A stretch of 64,000 nt of DNA. Origin: Patiria pectinifera (taxonomy: Eukaryota; Echinodermata; Asteroidea; Valvatida; Asterinidae). Where the stretch lies: positions 24,950,863-25,014,862 of the forward strand of contig CM057135.1 of assembly GCA_029964075.1 (NCBI GenBank), read 5' to 3'. This document shows, piece by piece, positions 35,080 through 46,200 of the stretch. The notes under the pieces were generated by a model, which saw nothing but the letters and a program-made list of their open reading frames with translations, was not told the DNA's origin and made no database searches. Within the stretch, counting starts at the first letter, position 1, and each line of letters begins with the position of its first letter. A program made the position numbers and the translations under genes.

Positions 35080-36760
35080 TTCTTCAGACTGCTGTTTACC
35101 AACATCCTAGTAAGATATTTCGTAAAACTTGGTAGTTTTATTTTTCGATGTTTGCAAATGTTGTATATTCCCCTAAAAGATTGAAAAAGAACACACCAAA
35201 CGTGTTCATCAACCAGATAGTTCCCTTAAAACAATATCCATCTTGATTTTGGCGAGTGCCCTGTATATCCTCATCCAGAATAAATCTTTTAAACAATAAC
35301 AAACAATCAAGGATGTGGCATGGATTTGTTTATTTTATCGGTTAAATTGTATGTGTTTTGGGGTGGTTTTTTGGGGGTTTTTGGGTAATGTGGCACAATC
35401 GTGTTTTTTTTTATATTTTGTTAACCTCTTGCGAAACCAAGATCTTATTAGACATGTGGCTTGTCTAAGATAGGAATGTTTCAAGGGTGAAGGAATGAAC
35501 AAACCCGATTTTCATAATTGTTAAATAAGACGGACGATACGGCAGGTACAAACACTTGAAATAGTCTTACGTACAAGCTTAACAACCTACGTAGTAACGT
35601 CCAAAGAGAGTCTTGTTTTGCAAGTCAGCCTCGCTCTGGACGTATGATGGAAGGGGCGTTTCAAATTAATCACAAAGGAGGCACTCTCTCATATGGTACT
35701 CATCCACGAATATTCTAATGAGGGGGTGGAGCACATCTTCGACGGATAGCCGATGTATGGTAAGGAATGTGCGATCTAGCTCTTTACGTTTTCTCAATAA
35801 TGGCGTGATCATTAAACGTCCACTTGAGGTTGCATGACATGATATGACGCCTCGTGCGAGCAGGTGGATTTGGTGACGTCACTTCCGGAACGGCCTGAAC
35901 AATCAGAAGACGCGATTTTGCAAACAAACAAACCGTGAACTTGGTAACGCGCACGTCATTCCCGGACAGAGCAGGGAAAACAGTCAGGAAACCAGACGCT
36001 ATATCAAAATGTCAAATCAGTCTGGGCCAAATTTTCATTAAAAAATAGAAATCTTCCACTTCCTAGTTATTACTTCCCGGCATTTCCCCACGGCTTTAAA
36101 CTATCAAGACCATTTTTCTTTTTCTTTCAGATACTAGTTTGTACACGTGAACATGCCCGCGCGATTGGTATCAAAGCCCTTGACCGACACCGGGTGTGAA
36201 CAAATACGTGCGGACCGGCAGGTCCCGTGGGCCGCGAATTCCCGGTAAAGACAGCTTCGTGCGCGTGATTCACGATACAAGGTTACTGACGATTAGTCCA
36301 TTTTCACAATTATTTTTGTGTCAAACTGGAAAAGTACAGCAATGAAGTTTCCAGACGTTTTCCGGGGAGGCCACGGTAGCAATGGGAGACGCATCCCGTG
36401 TTTACGACGCATGGTCCTTGGGAAAAACGTTGTAAATATCCCACGCATATCTCGCTGCACGATTCCTTGCACGGGGACTTTGACCCCAAACAAATGTCAC
36501 TTTGTTTTTATTTTATTTTTAAGCTATGGCAGGAGGAGTGATTACGAACGTTTTTTTAATCAAGCCTACCAATACCCGTTCCCTTTACGGACTTGTGAAA
36601 TAGTAATTAAAGACAGATAAAAATGGGGAAGATTGCCCCTTCGAGAAAAATGAGTTCCAGCCCCCCCTCCCCCTTAAAGTTAATTTTCAAAGTTATTTTG
36701 TAAACATCAAAAAACAAAACTACCAAATTATTATGAAATACCTTAATAGAATAGTATGAG
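35080..36760. other. No gene recognised
   Basis: 35860-36500 is more GC-rich, with TGACGTCA at 35875 and several CpGs, but I see no exon. Confidence 0.35.
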
Positions 36761-36764
36761 TGAA

Positions 36765-37010
36765 TTAATAGTCTCTAGTATCCTGTGAAAACATGGCATC
36801 TGGTGTGCTGTCATTTTCGAGGAAAGTGAATTTTTGTATCAATTTCCTACGATGGTCAGCTGACCATCGTTGGAATAAAACTGATTTTTTTTTCTCCAAA
36901 AACTGCACCCAATAAAAATATTTAGTCCATATTTCGTTTGCACGATCGGTTACACAGTCACCCGTGAACGGGTGCAAACCAGCTAGTCTGGTTCCTTTCA
37001 CCATTTCTGC
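36765..37010. repeat. Palindrome-family repeat, copy 4
   Basis: TTTCCTACGATGGTCAGCTGACCATCGTTGGAA at 36845-36877 is a near-perfect palindrome. It shares TGGTGTGCTGTCATTTTCGAGG, CGATCGGTTACACA and TAGTCTGGTTCC with the other copies. Confidence 0.65.
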
Positions 37011-38510
37011 GAGTATTTCTTTTTGGCGTACTGACAATATGGCGGCCGGGGCGGAGGTTTGCGCACTCTGAGTGCTTTCTAGTTATCCAATGGTTCTTTT
37101 GCGGAAATGATTTCCATTGTTTCAATAATCCTGTATCCTCCATTATTTCATGCGATCGTACTTTACGTTCTACTTGTTACAAAACTCCTCATCTGGGAAA
37201 AACATTTCTGATTGTTATTGATCTACCGCGTATGACCTATGCACGATAAACGTGATACAGTATTCTTTTTTATTATGGTCTTTTATTTTTCTCGAGACGC
37301 ACGTGATTTATTACCGGTAGCACCTGATCTAGCCGGCGACCTTTGCACGCGTGCGACCCGGTCTCGGGAGGCCCCGTGTATCTCAACAGGTGTCTCGTAT
37401 AGGATCATTGAACATCTGGCGAAAAGAAAATTTCAGCTCTCGGAAAATATATCACCGAAAGGGCAGTGGATGTCAGGTGCATGTCTAAAAGTCAAACGAA
37501 GGCTCACAACACTTTAAGAGCTGTGTTTCTAGATTTGTTCGGCATCGACCTTTAACATTTGAACACTTAAATATGTTTTAGGCCTTACCACAGGAGGCAT
37601 GCGTAGCAAGGCTGCTTGCAGACCATCGATATAGCCAGAGCGCCCAGAATTCTGTTCAGTGGAATTCATCTGGTCTACACATTAGACCGGCTTTAGCTCA
37701 TTCAATGGTGTTATGCGGTTACCCTATACGATAGCACTGCCCAGCGCTCTTGATCAGTCTTATTTGAAACATGGAGGAAAACTCCATGGTTGAAAGCGAC
37801 AGTTGGTTAGTCATTCGGTCGGTCAGTCAGTCAGTTAGTCACGGTCGGGGAATCAGTTGGGGAGTCAGTCAGGGAGTCAGTCGGGGAGTCAGTAAGATAG
37901 GATAGGTTCAACAAAGAACAATAAGTTGTCCCTCTGGGACTATCACAAGTTTCGTCATTGCGGATTGGCGGGAAATTTCCTAAAACAAAACATACTACCC
38001 AGATCAAGACAGACAGACACCATGACAGATGTCAGACAGATAGACAGACAGAGTTGGATCTTTTAATATATGATGAGAAGATTTTCTAAAATGTATTCTG
38101 TGGTTTTGCGGTGGGCATGGTTTAGGAAATCCCTGAGCAAGTCTTGGTGAATATTGTCTCTAACAATGGGGCTGTCATTTGCTGGTAGACTTCCTGATCT
38201 AAATTGTCAGGCGATTTCTTCTGGATGGTTGTACAAGGAAATGAAGAAGGAGTTTTAATCGCTTTTGTTGTGACTCACACTGCGGGGCATTGAACGAAAT
38301 AATTTTGAGCGGTCTTCCTTCTGTAGCGTATGTTAAAGTGATATGAGACTTCTAAGCACGTACAGGTTATAATATGTCGTTCTCAACGTGTAGCCCATAC
38401 AGCATCCACTGAGCTAACACGTTTAGCAGGTTAGTTGTTACACTCCCTATTAATTTGAACAATTTTGTTGCTTCAAACGAAAAAAAAATGCAGACAGAGC
38501 AAATAATCAT
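37010..38510. other. No gene; simple repeats
   Basis: A GTCA/GGGGAGTCAGTC minisatellite at 37805-37895 and a GACA microsatellite at 38005-38052. Confidence 0.5.
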
Positions 38511-38514
38511 ATCC

Positions 38515-39110
38515 TTTGAAGGCCCCTGCATTGTAATCGATTTAATGCAATCCTTAAAAATACACTTTGTGTCTCATTTAACCTTATTTTAAATGTTCGT
38601 TTTGCCATTTTCAATTATATTTTTGGCCTTTTTTTTTTTAGTTTTTATGCTTATGCAAATTTCCATATTCATGAGCAAATGTATGATGTCATTTCAGGCA
38701 GAAACTTCAATGTTAAAGGTATTTCAGCAGCAAAAGTTGCCAGAATTGTGGACATTTTGCTGTTGTAAATTGTCTCTTCTTTGGTGATTCGTTGTTGTAT
38801 TAGTGCATGACAGTAAGCCAGTGAGCACATTTTCTCACAAAATAATGTTTTCAACGAACAAATTTTTGGGTTCACAATTTGAACGGAAAACCGGTAAACT
38901 GAACAATGTCTTCCTGAAATGACATCACAGCAACGGCGCCCTCAGTTGTCCGTAAAAACACGGCAAATGTTTAAATGTTTAAAGAAGTGCATTTTTTTAA
39001 TGAAATTAACGAAAACAGAATGCCAAATACTTTCCATACATTTAAGAGGAGTAGAAAGTGGCACAAAATGTGTTCCTAAAAAAAATGTCACCTCATGGAC
39101 CCTTTAAAGT
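38515..39110 (-). repeat. Dispersed element, - copy
   Basis: Reverse-orientation partner of 21300-21870; contains TTTCCATATTCATGAGCAAA, ATGATGTCATTTCAGGCAGAAAC and ACGGCGCCCTCAG. Confidence 0.6.
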
Positions 39111-39593
39111 AAACGAGGAGAGATTTTTAAAAGGCGGTGGCTTCAGATTGCTGGACCGTGTCCAAGATAGAACGTGTCCAAGTGTTTTTCTTCTCGGTCT
39201 AAATAATTTCCTAGAGACAAGTTTGTGAGGCGAAGGAAAAGGAAATTACAGTTTTAAATAAACAGTGATCTACAAGATATTGCATTGTGTAATGTTCATT
39301 TCTTAAATCGGTCAATGACACGATTGTTCCTTAGCCAACAATGCAGACATCTCTTCTGTTCATCTATTGCTTATAACGAGGAACTTAAAAACAAAAACAA
39401 AACAACAAACAATCCCGGATTTAAAAACGACAAAAAAAGTTCGGGAAATTGCTGTTGGCTCCGTTACAACTTGGCACGGGTCACTTCTGATAGCTCCGAT
39501 CAATGAACTTGAAAGGGGAAAAACTGGAATCTACTAGAAGCTTCAGAGAGGGGAAAACAAAAGTGCCAAGTTTTACTGAAAGTGGAGTGCTCA

Positions 39594-39925
39594 GTTAAGG
39601 GCACTGGATTCGTGGTATGTGGGTAAAGCTGCGGGTTGTGGGTTCGAGTCCAGCCTGGGTCATGGTGCGTGTGCCCTTGGGCAAGGCACTTTGTCACTCA
39701 TTGCTTCTCCCCACCCAGGAGTAAATGGGTAACTGTGAGGGCAGAGATGGTTATTGTGATTGAATTAGCTTCCTTGCGCCCAATAACAGGCAGCATCGAG
39801 CTGTATGCTCCCAAGGGAACTGAGATGGTATTTGGAATGTTTAATTGGCCCAATGATCAGGGGTAATAATAATGTAAAGCGCTTTGATCTTAGTTAAAAG
39901 CGCTATACAAGACCCTGATATTTAT
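39594..39925 (+). mobile_element. tRNA-derived SINE
   Basis: B box GGGTTCGAGTCC at 39640, then GGGCAAGGCACTTTGTCACTC, a CCCAGGAGTAAATGGGTA block, and a tail with AATAATAATGTAAAGCGC and AAGCGCTATACAA. This layout is usual for marine-animal SINEs. Confidence 0.65.
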
Positions 39926-39990
39926 TGAACAAAAAGATGTTTCTCCCAACCGTGCGAAATCTTCCCTCAAACATACGCCAGTTGATTGAT

Positions 39991-40352
39991 GGTAGGAGAT
40001 AACACAGTTTTGACTGATATTGTGTGCAGTTCAACATGTTGAATAATTACACAGAAAGTTGAAGTTAATATCTTTGGTTTTTTTTTTTTAGTGTTACAGA
40101 TAATTAAACCTTGACAGCCACCGGTTCCTGAGAGTGAGAGTGGGATTTTTTTCGAACGATCGAATTTTTGGATTTTCCCCCCATTTTCAATGTTTAATTT
40201 TCAGGTATCGGTGACTGACAAGGTTTAATAATCTGTAACCATGGAGGAAGGAACAAAAAAAGGAAAGATTATAACTTCAAGCTTTCTGTGTAATCATTCA
40301 ACAGTTTAACTGCACACAATATCAGTCAAAACTGTACAGCTCATCTTCTACC
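39991..40352. mobile_element. Foldback element
   Basis: Arms of about 150 bp: GGTAGGAGATAACACAGTTTTGACTG / CAGTCAAAACTGTACAGCTCATCTTCTACC, and TTCAACATGTTGAATAATTACACAGAAAG with its complement at 40282-40313. Confidence 0.7.
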
Positions 40353-40359
40353 TTAGGCC

Positions 40360-40930
40360 GTGAGTTTATCAATCATCCCTCGAATTATGTGATTTGTGTT
40401 TGGCAGATTTTTTTCTTTTTGTGGAGGGATCTTTTCTCTTGTAAAAATAGATGCACATTTTTTTTTCTGTGTTTCATTTTTTCCCCATAATAATTTGGAA
40501 CATGCGTCTTTTTATTCGTCGGAGGAATTACCGTTGACGTGCCGACTGCTGCGTTCGCGAGCGACCCCGGGGTCAACCTGTCTCTATCGCACGTAATAAC
40601 CCCGTTGACAAGAAACATCGTAATTAGCGATGCGGTCCGTTCAGCCGGGCCACATTTCGGCTTGACATCACCGAGCCAACCTTCGACCTTATCCCTACTT
40701 TCCACGGAGACACAAACACACACACAACAGGAAGAAATACCGTGCGTAGTTTTCTGTAAAGAAAATAACCAACCGCCTGTTTTGTCGATTAGAAATTTAT
40801 TTGAGGGGGTGCAACATCCGAGGCCGAGAAAGTTCCGCGATGACGTAAGCTATGGTCAGATCCAGCCGGGAGGCTCTTCTCTTTTTCACGGCGGATGACA
40901 CCGGCTGGCGCGCGCTGCTGCGAAACTTCC
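40360..40930. other. GC-richer stretch upstream of the TATA candidate
   Basis: Open frames on both strands but no recognisable domain; possible promoter-proximal DNA for gene B. Confidence 0.3.
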
Positions 40931-40938
40931 GTCCGGGG

Positions 40939-41320
40939 TATAAAGTCATGGGACAACAACAGTGCGTGGGAATCCGGGGGAACACCGCTGCACTATTAAT
41001 GCCACCCGCGCACTAGCGAGGAGAAAGTGCTTGGAGCTAGTCTAGGCTTTTACTATCCCCTGTGCCCTTGCATTGTAATCTGCCTCAGCCAGCAATTTTT
41101 CACTGAGCACTGCATCGTATGCGCGTAATAAGCAACACTGGCGCGTAATAAGCAACACCGTTGTTCAAAAGTCTTACGTCAGGAGGCGATTTGAGTCGAG
41201 CGTTCCCGAGCTGAAACGACAGTTGATAACGATTGTTGGCCTTAGCTTACTCGGTGTAATCGACAGGAGGACGATTTGAACGATTGGGAAAGTGGTAATA
41301 TCGGCAGCCCTCCAGATAAG
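40939..41320 (+). promoter_or_regulatory. Candidate TATA box and non-coding first exon of gene B
   Basis: A GGGGTATAAAG sequence at 40935-40945 sits in GC-rich DNA. An AAG|GTAATT donor at 41320/41321 could join to the TTTGTTGCAG acceptor at 42949, just before the gene B ATG. This explains why an acceptor stands at that point. It is a guess; no initiator element was identified. Confidence 0.3.
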
Positions 41321-42062
41321 GTAATTATGCAATCATTTCTGCTGTCGTAATATGGAGGAATGTTTGAACAAAAGCTGAAAATGTCTTAAATTGCTTGAAT
41401 TGTTTTGTCAAATGCTCTAACATCGATACAACCGGAGAAACTGTGTTTCAACTATAACAACATCACCACGCTTAACAAACTTCTAAAAAGCTTCCAGTTT
41501 CTGACATCATCTCAACGCACACTATAACACTGTGCTGTAATTATTTATCAATGTACTCACCAAGTAGGCCTACGAATCTTTTGGTTCCCGCGTGACACGC
41601 AGTTTTATCCTTGGGTGAAACTCGGTGGTGAGGCAAGGACCGTGTTTTTGGTTATAACTGAGCACCAGCCGCGCTCTGCCTGGTTCTGTGCGCCTTGCCG
41701 TGGTAGGGTGCCACCTGTCAATGTGTCAGACCCCGTCATACATCAAACTCCCTAGGGACCGCCTCCTATAGGCCTAGACTGGCCTTCCTAGTCCTTCGCA
41801 AGTGAACTTCCCCACTGAACTTAACACCGCCTTCGTTCGCTGATACTGTCGTGCTCAACTTTATTTGTGAACCAAAGTGGACATTTGTGACAAGCCTGAA
41901 CAGAAAGACAAATAGCCATACTGAAATCCCTCCACTTATAGTTTCAAGTGTCAAAATTGTTTTAATGATGATGGATAAATTTATTCTGACTGATTAAAAA
42001 AAAAAGTTATGGACGCAGGTGAGGGGACTGATACAACTCTATTGTTAGGTACGAGTTCGTTT

Positions 42063-42376
42063 ATGCTGTCTAGAATATTCTTTCTCTACATTGTAGTTGT
42101 ATACTTGTTAGAAATGACAGTTCACTAATATCTTTGTGGTTAAAATTGTCGTCGATACTCAACGGGTGCTCTAGACCTATTGTTTCTCCAATTTTTGTTA
42201 GGCGTGACTCGTGAGTGAAGTATACATGTAATAGTCGACTGAATTTTTGTGGTTACAAATACTACGAGTTATGTCAAAACGCAGCAGGTTTCTGATACCG
42301 ACTCACTAACAACATAACTTTGGCAGTTACCCCAATTATAAACTGCCACATGTTCACATTTTTGCCCTATAATTGG
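42063..42376 (+). repeat. Direct repeat, left copy (upstream of gene B exon 1)
   Basis: Runs CTAGAATATTCTTTCTCTAC, GACTCGTGAGTGAAGTATAC, ACTACGAGTTATGTCAAAAC to TTTTTGCCCTATAATTGG and matches 43417-43733 with small indels. Confidence 0.75.
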
Positions 42377-42956
42377 CCTTATGTAAGGAGTGGGCGCTTT
42401 AGTTTGTACATGGCGGACCAATTTTGTTAGACGTCCTGTCGATTTGAACGGATTTGAGGCTTAGAGATGGTGTAAGCTTCGCTTGAACGCGAATTCAAAT
42501 GATTTGACGTCATAAAGCATTCGCAGTAAAAATCGCTGATGGTTGAAGTGTGTTCAATTTTCTTGTGAAATCGCAGCTCCGAAAATTTGACCTGACGTCA
42601 CAAATCTGCATACATTTTAAACTGGCGCATATAATTACTTCAGATCTCTTTTTGAGGTGTCTCGATTGTCGCACTATTTTAGTGGTTTCATTTCTACATG
42701 CCGTAATTCAAGATCACTCCGACCCATGCTCATGCACACCGAGTAAACCTATATTATTAGGGACAAGACGATTTCGAGTGAAATTCATTCAAACGATTGA
42801 ATTGATTCTTCAGTCTGAAGTGAATCTTTTTTTATCAACCTAAAATAAAAGCGAACTTCACTCGAAACCGTCTGATTTTTACAAGTTAAATTTTGGGAAA
42901 TAAACGGACACAGGGAGAGAGATCTCAATTTTCCACGTATTTGTTGCAGGCCAAAA

Positions 42957-43251
42957 ATGCAGCACTCACTACCAACCGGCCTGGTACTTTTTGTCGGTCT
43001 GCTCGCCACTTTCACCGGCCAGTCCAGCGGCCAGCCGGCCCTGGGCGAGATCTACCGGCTGAATGGCCTGCAGTCCGACCTCCAGATGGACACCTTCCGG
43101 CACGTGGGCAAGCTGATGAACGACCAGTACCGCAGACTGGACAGGCGACTGAAGGCAATCGGTTCCCGGATCAGGAGGGCCGAGCGGGACCTTGGGGTGG
43201 ACAGCCCGCCAGACGAGCCCTTGGGAGGGCCAGCCTTCCCCAATATACCAG
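42957..43251 (+). CDS. Gene B exon 1 (coding): signal peptide and helical region
   Basis: It runs from ATG to the GTAAGC donor after ATACCAG, phase 1, the same phase as gene A exon 1. It encodes the leader, EIYRLNGLQSDLQMD and an Arg-rich amphipathic stretch. The exon probably begins at 42950, after a TTGCAG acceptor. Confidence 0.82.
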
Positions 43252-46200
43252 GTAAGCTGAACACATTGGCGTATAAACTAAGGTGCCATTTTCGGGGATG
43301 GGGTGGGAACAGAGAGAACTCATTGGGTGTGGTCATTTTCAGGAGGCACTTGGAGTTGTCATATTAAGAGGTAGGCGTTCACTTGGTTTTCTCATTTTCG
43401 GAGGGGGTTACTTGCTGTCGAGAATATTCTTTCTCTACATTGTAGTTACACTTGTGTGAATGAAATATAACAGTTCACTAATATTTTTGTGGTTAAGATT
43501 TTCGTCGATATTCAACGCGTGCTCTAGACATATCGTTTCTCCGATTTTTGTGACTCGTGAGTGAAGTATACGATACATGTAAAAGTCGACTGAAGTTTTG
43601 TGGTTACTACGAGTTATGTCAAAACGCCACAGGTTTCTGATACCGAGTTACCAACAACATAACTTGGGCAGTATATACCCCAACTATAAAAACGCCACAT
43701 GTTCACATTTTTGCCCTATAATTGGTGTTTAGACGTCGGTGAAGGGCGAAACTGATATTGATTTACATCACCCCGGACGCAAAGTCCATCTTATGAATAC
43801 TTTCATTGCGGTACACGCTGCTACAGATTCAAACCAGCCAACCGATCCCGCAAGCTCGATGGTCGAGTGGTAAGACGTCTGCACTAGATAGATAGCGTAA
43901 AGTCATGGTTTCGAGTCCCACTCGAGTGATTTTTCTAACATTCACTCGGGAGGTAACACACTGAGTATAGGCTACAGTGTTTATATCATGAAGGGCAAAA
44001 TCGCTTGGTTTTTGTCATTTTCGGGGGGAAGGGGTCACTTTGGGTTGTCATTTTCTGAAGAGGCATTCATTTGGATTGGTCATTTTGGGGGGGGGGGGCT
44101 TGGATATAGTCGATTTTCCGAAGAGCTATAGAGGGTATTCACAAGGGTTCGGTCTTATATTAGTAGGGGGACTTGGGTAGTCATTTTCTGAAGAGGGTGC
44201 ACTCGACAGGTTTTGAAAACAATATGAAGTTCAACTTTATTTTCTCCAGAATCCCGAGCGAGGGGATATGGGGGCTGGAGTTACTCACCATGCAGTGTTA
44301 CAACTCACATTTAAAGACGAATAATTAAGATTTACTCCAAACTGTACTCCACAATGTACAACTTATTCGTGTCGAATATTTTTGTGTGTAAATCTAGACA
44401 AAAAATGCATACATCCAAAAACATTTTGGGTTAAACACAAAGGGGCAAGCTAAACATTTTTCCCCCGATAATTCGATTGCTAAAAGGTAATCGTGGTCTC
44501 CGCAGTGAAAAAGTTTCAAATCACATATCAAACCAAATATTAAAATTGTCGGGAAAAGATCCTTTATTATAGGCTACATTCCCTATTGTCCGACAACTTT
44601 CTTGTCGAATAATAATTTTGAAAATGTTGACCCCTTACATTTCAAAATTTGAAGAAGATTTTGGGTAGAGAACAGCAATGCAAAGTTTCAAGTCACATTT
44701 CAAAACACACAGAAAAAAAATACGAAAAAAGATCCTAGATTCTCAATCTTCGACAAGTAAGGAAATCTAACGATTTCCTTTTACTTGTCGAAGAAAATTT
44801 TTGAAATTCCCCACCTAAAAGCTTTTACTTCGAAACTACTCTTTGGTCGAGAACCTAATCTGGGCAAATTCAACATTGTTGGAAGTGTTCCAAGCGTTCC
44901 TCCTTGTTGTTTGGACGATGAGTCAAATTCGTTCACCTGTCTCCGTAGCTCATCGCCTGGAGCCTGCTTGTTAGTCCTACTGACAACTGGATTACACGAA
45001 AAGCATCTAATGACTTTATGTACTCGATGATTGAGGCGGAAGTTGTGTAATGACCTCGCCCTATATAGCTCGGGGGACTCCCTGAGATCATCACTATAAT
45101 GAGTGCAGACATGATAATTTGCTTTTCATGCATTTTGTTCTTTCCAGTGATAAAACCACTCAAAGTCCAAAGAATACACTTTTCAAGAAAGCAGTGAAAA
45201 ACCACATGAACAACCATGCGATCGCGAAACAAGATTTCGTCCATAGCACTCTTTTTTTCCAACAAATCTGATCGTTGGAAATCACCTACATTTCTGGACA
45301 TCTTCTTAAATGACAGAAAGCCGGACAGAGTAATTCCACGGGATGTTTAGTACTGTATCAGTACGATCTGCAAGGAAGTTTCTTGATGATAATTTCCGTA
45401 GGTTACTTTTGGAATAAATACAAAATTTTGGCACCCAACGAATTTTTTATTGTTTTGTGTTATTTCAACAAAAACTTCCTCTTTTTCTGTTTTGGGCATT
45501 TTCAGCCTCTGAAAACGTTTCTTTTTTTTAATTTAGGGTTGCTTTTGCGCCTCTAACGCACAAACAGATCAACCGTACTTAAGGATTCTATAATCAATTT
45601 CTCATTTACTTTAATTTGATCGCAAAAAAAAATACAATTAAACAAAAGAAAAATGTATTAGGGAGAAAGTAGAAAAGGCATACTATATGCATCTTGCGCG
45701 TTTAAAAGTATCGGAAAAAAGAGGCTATATCTGTTTTGAGGTTCCCATATGTAGTCCTCTATTTGGGTGATGCACGTGGTTCGTCTTTGGAACATCCATT
45801 AAAAAAATCCTCATCAATCCTCAAAATCGTGGATATTCCTTGCATGCAGTGCTGCACGGCTGTATAGGTATTGTCCCGCCCCTTTTTCAGCCCTCTCAAC
45901 CAATCAAAAGCCAGCATTTGTTTTTTATTTTTGTTTTTTAGGGGTGCGAGAAGAAATGAGGAGGGACTGAGGAGGGATAGGCCTATGGCGGGTAGTGATT
46001 TAGCGGCTGTATTGCGTAGAGATCGTAAAAGCGTTTAAAATTAAATGTGTTCATGTAGTACATCGGATTTGAATCAGATTCGAACCAGCCAACCGCTCCC
46101 GCAAGCTCAGTGGTCGAGTGGTAAGACGTCTGCACTAGAAAGCAGGAGGTCGTGGGTTTGAGTCCCACCCGAGTGAGTTTTTCCAAATTTCACTCGGGAG

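Noticed and set aside
40539-40898. 119-codon open frame as a gene
   Set aside because: No domain, no splice partners, and an overlapping minus-strand frame of similar length; probably a GC-rich non-coding stretch.
46096-46175. Possible functional tRNA gene
   Set aside because: A and B boxes are present, but the acceptor stem does not pair and the sequence continues into a repeated SINE body.
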